NCBI GenBank assembly: GCA_029260375.1
Contig: JAJDDI010000008.1
Location: 1-32,591 of the forward strand
Direction: 5' to 3'
DNA: 32,591 nucleotides
Source: Phycisphaerales bacterium
Lineage (GTDB): Bacteria; Planctomycetota; Phycisphaerae; Phycisphaerales; UBA1924
Below, piece after piece: positions 1 through 10,328 of the stretch. Under the pieces are notes generated by a model, which saw only the letters and a list, made by a program, of their open reading frames with translations, searched no databases and was not told the DNA's origin. How positions within the stretch are numbered: position 1 is the first letter of the stretch; each line of letters starts with the position of its first letter. A program made the translations under genes and the position numbers.

Positions 1-1086
1 GCGCTGATCCGCGAGGAGGACATGGCGGTCACGATCTCGCACGCGGGGTACGCCAAGCGGGTGCCGCTGGCGACGTACCAGGCGCAGGGGCGCGGGGGCA
101 AGGGCATCCGCGCGAGCACGAGCAAGGACGAGGACTTCATCGAGCACCTGTTCGTGGCCTCGACGCACGACGACATGCTGTGCTTCACCGACACGGGGCG
201 GGTGTTCAAGATCAAGGTCTACGAGCTGCCCGAGATGAGTCGCACGAGCAAGGGGCGGGCGATCGTCAACTCGATCGACCTCAAGCCCGAGGAGCGCACG
301 TGCGCGTTCCTGGCGGTGAAGAACTTCGAGTCGGGCAGCCGGTTCCTGACGTTCGTCTCCAAGCACGGCATCGTGAAGCGGACGTCGCTCAAGGACTACC
401 AGAACGTTCGCAAGAGCGGGCTGATCGCGGTGGGCCTGAAGGAAGACGACGAGCTGCTGACGGTGGTGCTGACCAGCGGGTCGGACGACCTGCTGCTGGT
501 GACGGGCGAGGGCATGGCGATCCGGTTCAACGAGCAGGATGTCCGCCTGATGGGGCGTTCGGCGGCGGGCGTGAAGGGCATCGACCTGCGAGCTGGCAAC
601 GAGGTGGTGGGGGTGGTGCAGGTGCCCATGCTCGCCGACGACGGGTCGCACAACGAGTTCGAGACCGACCCCGGGGCCCTGGAGCGGGGCCTGTGCCTGC
701 TGACGGTGACCGAGAACGGGTACGGCAAGCGGACGCTGGTGGACGAGTACCGGGTCCAGCCCGAGTCCGGGAAGGCCCGGTCTCAGTCACGGGGCGGGAA
801 GGGACGGGCCGATATCAAGCAAACAGCGCGCAACGGGCGCACGGTCGCGGCGATCGGTGTCGTGGAAACGGACGATGTCGTGGTGATCAGCCGCAACGGG
901 CAGCTGGTGCGGATGAACGCGGACTCGATCTCGCGGTACGGGCGTGGCGCCCAGGGCGTTCGGGTCGTGGGGCTCAAGGACGAGGACGCGGTGATCACCG
1001 CGGCCCGTGTGGCGGAGGAGGAGGCCCCCGAGGGCGAGGCCGTCGGGGGCGACAGCGGCGAGAGCGCCGGGCAGGCGGAGGCCTGA
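1..1086 (+). CDS. gyrA: DNA gyrase subunit A, C-terminal part (5' truncated by window)
   Basis: This is the C-terminal DNA-wrapping beta-propeller of GyrA, which with GyrB introduces negative supercoils. The reading frame is open from base 1 (ALIREED before the first Met at 22), so the gene enters from the left and the N-terminal catalytic tyrosine domain lies outside. The GyrA box appears as QGRGGKG near the start; the consensus is QRRGGKG, and this box is what separates gyrase from topoisomerase IV. Further propeller-type repeats follow (for example KARSQSRGGKGRADIK, and RYGRGAQGVRVVGL near the end). The protein ends in an acidic, Gly/Glu-rich tail, as in many GyrA proteins where the tail tunes supercoiling. 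Stop TGA is at 1084-1086. ParC is the alternative, but the GyrA-box favours gyrase. Confidence 0.93.
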   Translation, partial: ALIREEDMAVTISHAGYAKRVPLATYQAQGRGGKGIRASTSKDEDFIEHLFVASTHDDMLCFTDTGRVFKIKVYELPEMSRTSKGRAIVNSIDLKPEERTCAFLAVKNFESGSRFLTFVSKHGIVKRTSLKDYQNVRKSGLIAVGLKEDDELLTVVLTSGSDDLLLVTGEGMAIRFNEQDVRLMGRSAAGVKGIDLRAGNEVVGVVQVPMLADDGSHNEFETDPGALERGLCLLTVTENGYGKRTLVDEYRVQPESGKARSQSRGGKGRADIKQTARNGRTVAAIGVVETDDVVVISRNGQLVRMNADSISRYGRGAQGVRVVGLKDEDAVITAARVAEEEAPEGEAVGGDSGESAGQAEA

Positions 1087-1151
1087 GGCGGAACATGAGC
1101 GGGTCCCCGGGCGTACACTCGCGCGAGTGAACCCGGGTATCGGAGAAGGTG

Positions 1152-1508
1152 ATGGCGATCGAGTGGTCTGACAACATCCTGCTGGCGAACCTGTCCGACG
1201 AGCCGGCGCTCTCTGAGGAGTTGGCGACGGTGATCGACAAGATCAACGACGCCGCGGCGTCCGAGGCGCCGCACGCGGTGCTTGACTTCCGCGCCGTGAG
1301 CTACGTCAACAGCTCGAACATCGCCCAGCTCTTGCGTCTGCAGAAGGTGCTGGGGGAGAGATCCCGCCAGCTGCGGATCTGTGGCGTCTCGGACGAGGTC
1401 TGGTCCGTGATGCTGGTGACGGGTCTGGACAAGGTCTTCACCTTCGCGCCCGACACGCTGACGGCGCTGGCCGGGCTGCAGCTCGACGACGCGGGCAAGG
1501 GCGTCTGA
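1152..1508 (+). CDS. STAS-domain protein, anti-sigma factor antagonist-like
   Basis: A single-domain STAS protein of 118 residues. The core strand-loop VLDFRAVSYVNSSNIAQLL matches the SpoIIAA/RsbV signature, in which a serine after the D-x-S/N turn is phosphorylated by an anti-sigma kinase. Here NSS is the candidate site. Such proteins work in cytoplasmic partner-switching circuits, binding an HPK-type anti-sigma kinase when dephosphorylated. No kinase is adjacent, but a SpoIIE-type phosphatase lies 2.5 kb away (minus strand, ending at 4049). GTG at 1149 and ATG at 1152 are both in frame. GGAG at 1142-1145 is 6 nt from the ATG, which favours 1152. A TACACT hexamer at 1114-1119 may be its -10 element. 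The exact pathway is unknown. Confidence 0.8.
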   Translation: MAIEWSDNILLANLSDEPALSEELATVIDKINDAAASEAPHAVLDFRAVSYVNSSNIAQLLRLQKVLGERSRQLRICGVSDEVWSVMLVTGLDKVFTFAPDTLTALAGLQLDDAGKGV

Positions 1509-1534
1509 AACGCCCGGCGGGTGACACCGGCGCC

Positions 1535-3205
1535 TTAGGCCCCCTCGCCGGGTGGGGCGGCCCGCATCCTCGCCCGCATCCGCGCCGAGAGGCGCATCGC
1601 CACGCTCAGCTCCTCGTCGATCACTTCGTCCGCGACAGCGGAGAGTTCCTTGCGGCTCTGGCTGTAGCGTGCCCGCGCGATTACGTGCGTTGACGGCGAC
1701 ATCGCGCTGATCCGGGCGGCGACGGCGTGGCACGCCTCCGTGTCCGGGATGGTTACCACGGCAACCTTGGCGTGCGTCACACCCGCGTGCTCGAGGACGT
1801 CCGTGTGTCGCGCGTCGCCCAGCTGGGCGTGCAGGCCCTCGCGCGCGGCGGCGCGCACGCCCTTCGGGTTGACGTCGATCACGACCGGGCGTTCGCCCAG
1901 GCGCTGGGCGCTGCGGGCGAGAATCTGGCCCGTCGGGCCGTAGCCAACGATCAGCACGCGGGGTGTCGATGTCGGATCGCCCTCGGGCGCCTGAAGCGTC
2001 GAGGGGGAGAGGACTCTGAGGCGTTCGAGCAGCGCGATAAGGGCCGTGCTGGCCCGGGGTCCGCCCGCGACGAGGTAGGGCGTGAGGAAGAGCGTGACGA
2101 TCGTGGCCGAGATGATGAGCTTGAACAGGTCGTCTCCGATCAGCGGTCCCCGGGCCGTCTCCGCCAGGACGAAGGAGAACTCGCCGACCTGCCCGAGGCA
2201 GAGCCCGGCGGCCAGCGCGTGGGCGTGGGGCAGCCCGAAGGCGCGCAGCACGCCCCAGACGATCAGCGCCTTGCCGACGACGATCGCCCCCACGAGCGCC
2301 ATCACGTCGGGCAGGTGATCGATCAGCCAGACCGGGTCGCCGACCATCCCGATCGAGCTGAAGAAGAGCGTGACCAGGAGCGTGCGGATGGAGGCGATGT
2401 CGGCGCGGATCTGTGTCGCGAAGGGGGACCCGGCGAGCAGCACGCCCGCGACGAACGCGCCGAGCGCGGGCGAGAGCCCCATCTGGTGGGCGCCCCACGC
2501 GGCGCCGAGACCGGTGACGATCGCGAGAAGGATCGGCAGGTCTCGGTTCTGCTGGAGCGATTCGAGGAGCAGCACACGTGGGACCACGATGTTGAACAGG
2601 ACGTAGAAGGTGGCGGCCATCACGCCCGCCCACATGATCGTTCGGAGAATGTCCATCGCGACGCTGGCGGTGTCGCCGCCCGAGCCGAAGGCGGTGACGA
2701 GCAGAACGAGCGGCACGACCGCGATGTCCTGGACGAGCAGGACGCCCAGCACGTGACGCCCGTGCACGCTCTCGATCTGGGCGCGGGCGACCAGGATCCG
2801 CAGGACTACGGCCGTGCTGCTGAGCGCCACGACGGCCCCGATGGCAAAGGCGGGGCCCGGCGAGAGCCCGAATGCCAGCGAGAGCCCGAACCCCGCGCCG
2901 ATCGTGAGCAGGATCTGGCCCGCCCCGCCGAACAGCGCCGCGGGGCCGAACCGGCGCAGGCGCCCGATGGAGAACTCCAGACCGATCGTGAAGAGCAGCA
3001 GGGCGACGCCCAGCTCGGCCAGGGCGGCGACCTCTTGCGTGTCGGAGATCACGGCCAGGGCGTTGGGGCCCAGGAGCGTCCCCGCGACCAGGTACCCGAG
3101 GATCGGGCTCTGGCGCAGGCGCTCGCAGATGACGCCCAGGACGAGCGCGGCCGAGAGGAGCACGAGGATGTTGAAGAGCGTCGGCCAGATGTCCATCGCG
3201 GGCAT
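1535..3205 (-). CDS. Kef-type monovalent cation/proton antiporter with RCK (TrkA-N) domain
   Basis: An inner-membrane CPA2-family antiporter, about 556 residues. Residues from about 5 to 390 are a series of hydrophobic helices with family motifs: GYLVAGTLLGP, GVALLLFTIGLEFS and the GQVGEFSFVLAE segment. Then comes a cytosolic RCK/TrkA-N domain from about residue 416 with the nucleotide-binding GYGPTG. The order matches KefB/KefC and YbaL, which exchange K+ or Na+ for H+. Substrate and any thiol gating are unknown. The frame is open much further upstream, but homology begins at MPAMDIWPTLF, so ATG 3205 is chosen; ATG 3196 is possible. No Shine-Dalgarno is visible. CATTCT at 3212-3217 (minus strand) ends 6 nt from the ATG, consistent with leaderless expression. 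The gene diverges from the ABC ATPase across 78 bp. Confidence 0.88.
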   Translation of the reverse strand: MPAMDIWPTLFNILVLLSAALVLGVICERLRQSPILGYLVAGTLLGPNALAVISDTQEVAALAELGVALLLFTIGLEFSIGRLRRFGPAALFGGAGQILLTIGAGFGLSLAFGLSPGPAFAIGAVVALSSTAVVLRILVARAQIESVHGRHVLGVLLVQDIAVVPLVLLVTAFGSGGDTASVAMDILRTIMWAGVMAATFYVLFNIVVPRVLLLESLQQNRDLPILLAIVTGLGAAWGAHQMGLSPALGAFVAGVLLAGSPFATQIRADIASIRTLLVTLFFSSIGMVGDPVWLIDHLPDVMALVGAIVVGKALIVWGVLRAFGLPHAHALAAGLCLGQVGEFSFVLAETARGPLIGDDLFKLIISATIVTLFLTPYLVAGGPRASTALIALLERLRVLSPSTLQAPEGDPTSTPRVLIVGYGPTGQILARSAQRLGERPVVIDVNPKGVRAAAREGLHAQLGDARHTDVLEHAGVTHAKVAVVTIPDTEACHAVAARISAMSPSTHVIARARYSQSRKELSAVADEVIDEELSVAMRLSARMRARMRAAPPGEGA

Positions 3206-3283
3206 CGTCGCAGAATGCCGGGTTCGGGGCGCGCCGTCCTGTCCTCCGGGAGCAGCCCGGGGAGGGTCCCGGCGGTAGAGTAG

Positions 3284-4042
<759 letters not shown>

Positions 4043-4048
4043 GCGGGG

Positions 4049-5359
4049 TCAGGCGGCGGCGCTGGCGGCCATCTCGCACGGGGCGATGAGCATCGCCGTC
4101 AGGTCGTCGCCCTGGTGCAGCGAGCCGGCCTGTTCGTCGAGCTCGCGCTCGAACAGGTCGAAGGCGTCGCGCACCTGCTCGGGGTCCCAGCTGCCCTTGG
4201 CCAGGCCGGCGAGGCGTTCGAGGTGGAGCTGCGTGGGGAGCTTGAGGGCCGCGTTGTTGGCGCCCGATTCGTGGTAGACGGTCTCGAAGCCGTCGGAGTA
4301 GATAAGCAGCGAGTCGCGCTCGCCCAGGAAGAAGCTGACCTGGTTGAACTCGGCCTGGGGGAAGACGCCCAGCAGTGGCCCCTCGGTCTCGATGCGTTCG
4401 ACGACGCTCTGGCCCTCGCGCAGGACCATGGGGGCGGGGTGCCCGGCGCCGGCGAGGGTGACCTTCCGGGTGGACGTGTTGATGATGCCGTAGACGGCGG
4501 TGGCGAAGCGGTGTCCCGCGCCCGGGCGGTCGGTGAGCTCCATGTTGAGCCTTCGCAGCGCCTCGGCGGGGGGGACGATGGTGAAGTCTCCGTCCACACG
4601 GTCGAGCTTGCGCAGGCTCTTTGCGATGACGAGGGTGAGCAGGGCGGCGGGGACGCCGTGCCCGACGGCGTCGCCCAGGAAGAAGCCCACGTGCTCGTCG
4701 TCGAGGACGGTGAACTCGAAGATGTCGCCCGAGACGTAGCCGGCGGGTCGGAAGACGACGCCCAGGTTGAGGCCGTCGACGTGCGGTGGGTGCTTGGGGA
4801 TGAACTCGCGCTGCACCGTCGCGGCGAGCTGGAGTTCTTCTTGCATGCGTTCCATCTCGGTCTCGGCGCCGCGGAGCGAGGCCATGGTCAGGCGGAGGTC
4901 CTGGTCGAGGCGTTGGATGACCTTCTCGCGTCGCGCCAGCGTGCGGATGACGGCGGCGAGGTACGCGGGCTGGGCGTCCCAGGCCTCGACGACGAGGCGT
5001 TCGTCGGCGGCCAGGCGGGGGAGGCGTTCGTCGTCGGGGTGGAGGAGGAGGACGACGGGGGTCATGGAGGTCTGGGCCAGGTCGGCGAGCTGGTAGGCAA
5101 ACATGCTGGCGTCGTCGGGGCTCATGGCGGCGATGACGACGCCGCGCGGCGGGCGGACGCCGCCCAGGGCGCCGATGATCTCGGTCAGGGCGCGCGGCTC
5201 GATCGTGGGTCGCTCGCGCCCGGGCCAGGCCTCGACCATGGTCTGGACATAGTCCTGCACGCGGGCCAGCGTTGTGCTGGGGGCGGCGAGGATCAGCTTC
5301 GGGTCTTGCTTCGGGTCTTGCTTCGGATCTTGCTTCGGATCTGGGGTCGTAGTCGGCAC
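4049..5359 (-). CDS. SpoIIE/RsbU-type PP2C serine phosphatase
   Basis: A cytoplasmic PP2C-family (SpoIIE-like) phosphatase expected to dephosphorylate a STAS anti-sigma antagonist. From the ATG at 5395 it is 448 residues. Metal-binding Asp residues sit in SGDIFEF (D224) and GDAVGHGVPAALLT (D242), with further conserved acidic sites in YSDGFE and QGDDLTAML. Before the catalytic domain are a receiver-like alpha/beta region (about 85-150) without a clear phosphoacceptor and a coiled coil (about 152-195). GTG 5359 is preferred as start because GGAG on the minus strand at 5368-5365 lies 5 nt before it; ATG 5395 (12 codons longer) has no ribosome site. The N-terminus contains a PKQD repeat encoded by four 12-bp units. 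It follows the DUF192 gene by a short gap and is probably cotranscribed. A partner STAS protein may be the one at 1152. Confidence 0.87.
   Translation of the reverse strand: MPTTTPDPKQDPKQDPKQDPKLILAAPSTTLARVQDYVQTMVEAWPGRERPTIEPRALTEIIGALGGVRPPRGVVIAAMSPDDASMFAYQLADLAQTSMTPVVLLLHPDDERLPRLAADERLVVEAWDAQPAYLAAVIRTLARREKVIQRLDQDLRLTMASLRGAETEMERMQEELQLAATVQREFIPKHPPHVDGLNLGVVFRPAGYVSGDIFEFTVLDDEHVGFFLGDAVGHGVPAALLTLVIAKSLRKLDRVDGDFTIVPPAEALRRLNMELTDRPGAGHRFATAVYGIINTSTRKVTLAGAGHPAPMVLREGQSVVERIETEGPLLGVFPQAEFNQVSFFLGERDSLLIYSDGFETVYHESGANNAALKLPTQLHLERLAGLAKGSWDPEQVRDAFDLFERELDEQAGSLHQGDDLTAMLIAPCEMAASAAA
5297..5344. repeat. Four tandem 12-bp units inside the phosphatase gene
   Basis: Four head-to-tail copies of cttcggRtcttg, the last ending in tgg, occupy this stretch. 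Units 1-2 carry G and units 3-4 carry A at the seventh base. On the minus strand they encode a QDPK repeat just after the start of the phosphatase, ahead of the folded part. Copy-number change would add or remove four residues without breaking the frame. Confidence 0.9.
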
Positions 5360-5426
5360 GCGGGCTCCATCCCGCCCCCCGGCTGGGCCGGGCATCCCCG
5401 GAAAGGGGGCGTATGGCCCTATCGAC

Positions 5427-5939
5427 CTACTTGGCGAGCGACCTGAGACGGGCCACGTCGAGCTTGACCTGTTGGCCGTCTTCGAGGTTCAGGTGGTCCA
5501 GTTGGCCCCCGGCGAGTTCGATAACAAACTGGGAATCGAACCGGCTGGAGTACCGCCTGAGGCGTTCGTTGTACGCCTGTTCGGTCTCGTCCTCGCGCCG
5601 GGGCTCTTCGACGACCATCTTGTGCATCGCCATGATCCGGGCGTCGGCGTCCAGATAAATAATGTCGATATCGATGTAGCAGTCGCGCATGACGAAGTGA
5701 CGCTTGGTCGAGTTCGGGAAGACGAAGAGCATGCCCTTGTCCTCGTCGAGATGGGTGCGGTCGCCCAGGCCCTTGGTGCGTGACTCGTTATCGGCCACGA
5801 TCTCGAGGGTGTAGGTCCGCCCGTCGAGCGTGACGCGCTCGAAGCCGGGCGGGGTGGTCGGCTGCGTGCACCCGGCCTGGGCCAGCGCGATCAGGGCCAG
5901 GGTCATCGTGAGCGTGAGTCGTCTCAGGCCAGCAGCCAT
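5427..5939 (-). CDS. DUF192-family lipoprotein
   Basis: 170 residues. The N-terminus is a signal peptide with an LAQAGC lipobox (Cys24), so an exported, lipid-anchored protein is predicted. The remainder is a DUF192 domain: ESRTKGLGDRTHLDEDKGMLF is the hallmark segment, followed by MRDCYIDIDIIYLDADARI and a C-terminal VIELAGGQ region. The family is a small beta-barrel fold of unknown biochemical role. An insertion relative to short family members (EEPRREDETEQAYNERLRRY) is charged and helical. The ATG at 5939 lies within the end of gluQRS (16-bp overlap), which implies translational coupling in a gluQRS, DUF192, phosphatase operon. Function is not known; the membership call is firm, the lipoprotein call fairly so. 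Confidence 0.85.
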   Translation of the reverse strand: MAAGLRRLTLTMTLALIALAQAGCTQPTTPPGFERVTLDGRTYTLEIVADNESRTKGLGDRTHLDEDKGMLFVFPNSTKRHFVMRDCYIDIDIIYLDADARIMAMHKMVVEEPRREDETEQAYNERLRRYSSRFDSQFVIELAGGQLDHLNLEDGQQVKLDVARLRSLAK

Positions 5940-6913
5940 GCGTCATTCTCCGGGGTGAACGTCACGTCGGTCCGGGGCATCGTATCGAGCGAGAACGCGT
6001 CGAGAAACGCCCGGGCGGTCATGGGCTCGGGCTTCTCGCAGACGCCCGACCAGGACGCGAGCAGGCCCAGGACGCGCTGCGGGGTGACGCCGCGGTCGCG
6101 GTAGTGGGTCAGGCGGGTGTCGCCGTGGCGTTTGGCCAGGCGGCGCCCGTCGGATCCCCGGACCAGCGGGAGGTGGGTGTAGGTCGGCTCTGGGGCGAGG
6201 TTCAGGGCGCGGGACAGGACGAGCTGGCGTGCGGCGGAGGGGAGCAGGTCGTCGCCGCGGACGATCTGGGTGACGCCCTGGGCGTCGTCGTCCACCACGA
6301 CGGCGAGCTGGTACGCGGGGCAGCGGCGCTTGGTCCAGATGACGAAGTCGCCGATCTCGCGCGCGGGGTCCAAGGACTGCGGGCCGGCGAGCGCGTCGGT
6401 GAACGCGACGCGGCCCTGTTCGACGGCGAGTCGCCAGTTGGTCCCCGTGTCCTCGAAGTCCTGGGCCTGGACCGGCGGGCGCAGCGAGCGGGGGAACGGT
6501 GTCTCGGTGTCGCCCTCGTTGGGGGCGCTGGCGGCCTGTTCGATCTGCGTGCGTGTCAGTTCGCAGGGGTAGGCGAGCCCGCGCGAGGCGAGCGAGCGCA
6601 TGGCCTGGGTGTAGGGCGTGAGGTCGTCGCTCTGGATCGTCGGGCCCTGGTCCCAGTCGAGCCCGAGCCAGGTGAGCAGGTCAATCGTCTCGGCGATGGC
6701 GCCCGGCTTGACGCGCGGGGTGTCGAGGTCCTCGATGCGCAGGACGATCTTCCAGCCGCGTTGACGCGCCAGCGCCCAGTTGACGACGAAGGTGCGCGCG
6801 TTGCCCAGGTGCAGCGCGCCCGTGGGTGAGGGCGCCAGGCGGGTGGTGTGAATCACCCCTGGCGCGTCGTGAGCGGGGTTTGGGTCGGCTGGTGTGCGGG
6901 GCGGGCGATCCAT
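5924..6913 (-). CDS. gluQ: Glutamyl-Q tRNA(Asp) synthetase
   Basis: A 329-residue paralogue of the glutamyl-tRNA synthetase catalytic core without the anticodon-binding domain. In the family it attaches glutamate to queuosine at position 34 of tRNA-Asp. Class I motifs are clear: RLAPSPTGALHLGNAR (HIGH-type HLGN), RIEDLDTPR, the substrate pocket around FVIWTKRRCPAYQLAVVVDDD, and RLAKRHGDT as the KMSKS-type loop. The zinc-binding Cys-x-Cys of E. coli GluQ-RS is missing: the matching segment is YPCELTR with one Cys, and the second half-site has none. This is therefore a zinc-less variant. The start at 6913 leaves a few Pro-rich residues before the Rossmann core. It overlaps the DUF192 gene at its 3' end. 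Confidence 0.9.
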   Translation of the reverse strand: MDRPPRTPADPNPAHDAPGVIHTTRLAPSPTGALHLGNARTFVVNWALARQRGWKIVLRIEDLDTPRVKPGAIAETIDLLTWLGLDWDQGPTIQSDDLTPYTQAMRSLASRGLAYPCELTRTQIEQAASAPNEGDTETPFPRSLRPPVQAQDFEDTGTNWRLAVEQGRVAFTDALAGPQSLDPAREIGDFVIWTKRRCPAYQLAVVVDDDAQGVTQIVRGDDLLPSAARQLVLSRALNLAPEPTYTHLPLVRGSDGRRLAKRHGDTRLTHYRDRGVTPQRVLGLLASWSGVCEKPEPMTARAFLDAFSLDTMPRTDVTFTPENDAWLLA

Positions 6914-6927
6914 CGGGAGATTGAAGG

Positions 6928-6933
6928 TAGACT
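6928..6933 (+). promoter_or_regulatory. Candidate -10 element for phhB
   Basis: TAGACT preceded by GG, 54 nt before the phhB ATG. The same hexamer lies just upstream of ruvC and the NtrC-type gene in this window. No good -35 is visible. It implies a leader of roughly 45-50 nt that includes the phhB Shine-Dalgarno. Confidence 0.4.
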
Positions 6934-6987
6934 CCCCCCCGGCGTCGACGGACCGACGGATGTTGTTTGACTGTGGAGGCAGGACCG

Positions 6988-7281
6988 ATGGACAAGCTGA
7001 GCGACGAGCAGATCCAGGCCGAGCTGGCCAACTTTCCCAAGTGGTCGGAGGTCGGCGGCGAGATCGTGCGGACTTACCAGTTCGACGACTTTGTGCAGTC
7101 CATCCGCTTCGTGAACGAGGTCGCCGAGGCCGCGGAGGCGGCCCAGCACCACCCCGACATCCTCATCCGCTACAACAAGGTCACCCTGACGCTCTCGACG
7201 CACGACGCGGGCGGGATCACGAAGAAAGACTTCGATCTGGCGCGAAAGGCCAACGCGTCCGCCGGGGCGCTGGTCGCCTAG
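6988..7281 (+). CDS. phhB: Pterin-4a-carbinolamine dehydratase
   Basis: A 97-residue PCD/DCoH-family enzyme that dehydrates 4a-hydroxytetrahydrobiopterin, regenerating the pterin cofactor of aromatic amino acid hydroxylases. The active-site signature is complete: QHHPDILIRYNKVTLTLSTHDAGG, with His54, His55 and Pro56 and His72. The open frame extends upstream to a TTG at 6967, but ATG 6988 is chosen because GGAGG at 6975-6979 lies 8 nt before it and MDKLSDEQIQ is a normal family start. No phenylalanine hydroxylase is in the window, so whether it serves one or another pterin or molybdopterin-linked role is open. It converges on the HNH gene with a hairpin between. Confidence 0.93.
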   Translation: MDKLSDEQIQAELANFPKWSEVGGEIVRTYQFDDFVQSIRFVNEVAEAAEAAQHHPDILIRYNKVTLTLSTHDAGGITKKDFDLARKANASAGALVA

Positions 7282-7295
7282 GGGTTGGTCTTGTT

Positions 7296-7329
7296 CGTGC
7301 CACGAATCCGAAGACGGGTCCGTGGCACG
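7296..7329. terminator. Stem-loop between convergent phhB and HNH genes
   Basis: An inverted repeat with arms at 7296-7310 and 7315-7329 around an AAGA loop: a perfect 9-bp outer stem (cgtgccacg / cgtggcacg), 13 of 15 positions paired overall. It sits in the 55-bp gap between two converging genes and can fold on both strands, as expected of a bidirectional terminator. No U-tract follows on either strand, so it is not a classical intrinsic terminator. Confidence 0.55.
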
Positions 7330-7336
7330 ACACGGA

Positions 7337-8089
7337 TTATCGCAGCTCGGCGGACCAGTACGCCTCGTCCAGGAAGGCCTTCCAGCTGGCGTACTTCTCG
7401 TGCCCGAGGCGGACGGTGACCAGCGGGTTGCGTTTGGGCTGGACGGGCTTGGTCATGAGCCTCATGTTGGCCTCGTCGGGCGTCCGCCCGCCCTTGCGGG
7501 CGTTGCAGCGGATGCAGGCGCACACGAGGTTCTCCCAGGTGTCGGGCCCGCCCTGGCGGCGGGGGACGACGTGGTCGAGCGACAGCTCACTCGTGGGGAA
7601 GAGCTTGGCGCAGTACTGGCAGCGGTTGCGGTCGCGTGCGAACAGGTTGCGTCGGTTGAGCTTGACGCCCTGGGCGGGGAGGCGGTCGTAGCCAAGCAGG
7701 CGGATGATCCGCGGGACGGGGATCTCCAGACGGACGGTGCTGATCCAGTCGTGCTTGTCGGGCTCGAACTCTTTTTTGAACTCGGCGACGTCCAGCCAGG
7801 ACTCGAAGTTGTGGTTCGAGTAGACGCCCTCGTCGTGGTCGATGACCTCGGCCGTCTCTCGCGCGAGCAGGCAGAATGCCTGGCGGGCGGTCACGACGCG
7901 GACGGCGACGTACAGCTTGTTGAGGACGAGAACCTTCGCGTCGAGGCCTTCGGGCCCGTCCATGGCCGGGATGCCGTACCGGGGGAGGGCGTCAGGCGAC
8001 ACCGACCCCCTGGCTGGTCCCGAGGGCTCAGCCTGCCTGCTTGAGCGGGAGCGGCGCCCGCTGGGTTGGCGTTTGGATCTGCGGCGCAT
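7337..8089 (-). CDS. HNH endonuclease (4Cys-HNH type)
   Basis: Up to 250 residues. The C-terminal half holds an HNH nuclease domain: NRCQYCAKLF with a CxxC pair, LSLDHVVPRRQGGPDTWENLV with the catalytic His, and CIRCNARKGGRTPDEA with the second CxxC, four cysteines binding structural zinc. The N-terminal half (LDAKVLVLNKLYVAVRVVTARQAFCLL) is the conserved module found before HNH in many environmental bacteria, including planctomycetes. No restriction, phage or homing context surrounds it, so a housekeeping or repair role is as likely as defence. The first 42 residues are Arg/Ser-rich and not conserved-looking. ATG 7963 (MDGPEGLDAK) is an alternative start, and neither has a clear ribosome site. 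The upstream 8090-8232 gap has an AT-rich patch (tacaacaaca region) that may hold its promoter. Confidence 0.88.
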   Translation of the reverse strand: MRRRSKRQPSGRRSRSSRQAEPSGPARGSVSPDALPRYGIPAMDGPEGLDAKVLVLNKLYVAVRVVTARQAFCLLARETAEVIDHDEGVYSNHNFESWLDVAEFKKEFEPDKHDWISTVRLEIPVPRIIRLLGYDRLPAQGVKLNRRNLFARDRNRCQYCAKLFPTSELSLDHVVPRRQGGPDTWENLVCACIRCNARKGGRTPDEANMRLMTKPVQPKRNPLVTVRLGHEKYASWKAFLDEAYWSAELR

Positions 8090-8232
8090 GTTCAGTTCAT
8101 CGTCTGTACGCAGCCCGTTGTAGTTTGTTCGGCGTCAATATACAACAACAGACTGGCGCATCGCCCCTTACGAGCGATCCAGAGCGCGAAATCGCTGGTT
8201 TGGCGCGATCTTTATCGACCTGGAAGCGGGCG

Positions 8233-8583
8233 TCAGACGTTGGCGGGCGCGTCGTCGGCGCGCCCGTCGCGGGCGGCCCGGAGCAGGCCCTCGGCCTTCT
8301 TGGCGGAGATCGAGCCCCACGCGACGGCGTCGCCGATCTTTTTTTCGAGCTCCTCGCCCGAGCCCGTGGCGAGCAGCTTGCGCGCGTCGTCGGGGGAGAT
8401 GGAGCCCTCGGCGACGTATGCCGCGATCTCGCGCCGGGTGGTCTCCTTTGCGCGCGTCTCCAGGGCGCGACGGATGTTCGAGAAAACGATTGCCGTCAGG
8501 ATGATGGCGCCCAGGAGCGCGATAAAGAGAATCGGCAGGACCTCGTTGTCGAGGCTGGCGAGTGTCAGGGTCTGGGTGCTCAT
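8233..8583 (-). CDS. Small single-pass membrane protein of unknown function
   Basis: 116 residues, no family recognised. A single hydrophobic helix (about 15-38, LPILFIALLGAIILTAIVF) is followed by a basic stretch (NIRRALETRAKETTRRE) and a cytosolic helical tail. The tail has two similar units, GSISPDDARKLL and GSISAKKAEGLL, each a turn leading into a helix, resembling short SHOCT-like oligomerisation helices; this resemblance is weak. The open frame continues 20 codons upstream, but ATG 8583 is chosen since GGGGGA lies 8 nt before it and the extension is not signal-like. It lies between the HNH gene and purH on the same strand, separated by about 110 bp from each, so it is probably expressed alone. 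Confidence 0.7.
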   Translation of the reverse strand: MSTQTLTLASLDNEVLPILFIALLGAIILTAIVFSNIRRALETRAKETTRREIAAYVAEGSISPDDARKLLATGSGEELEKKIGDAVAWGSISAKKAEGLLRAARDGRADDAPANV

Positions 8584-8694
8584 CGAGATCGTCCCCCGCG
8601 TTGTGGATACGTTCAGGCTACGAAAGACTGGCCCCTCGCACAAGAACGCGGGGCGATACCCCTGCTTGGGAGGGGCGGGGGGGGGATTTCAGGA

Positions 8695-10308
<1,614 letters not shown>

Positions 10309-10328
10309 CGGGGGTCGGTCTCGGGTGT

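Noticed and set aside
7337..8089. HNH endonuclease as part of a defence island or homing element
   Set aside because: Its neighbours are housekeeping genes on both sides, with no methyltransferase, intron or phage gene, so there is no contextual support.
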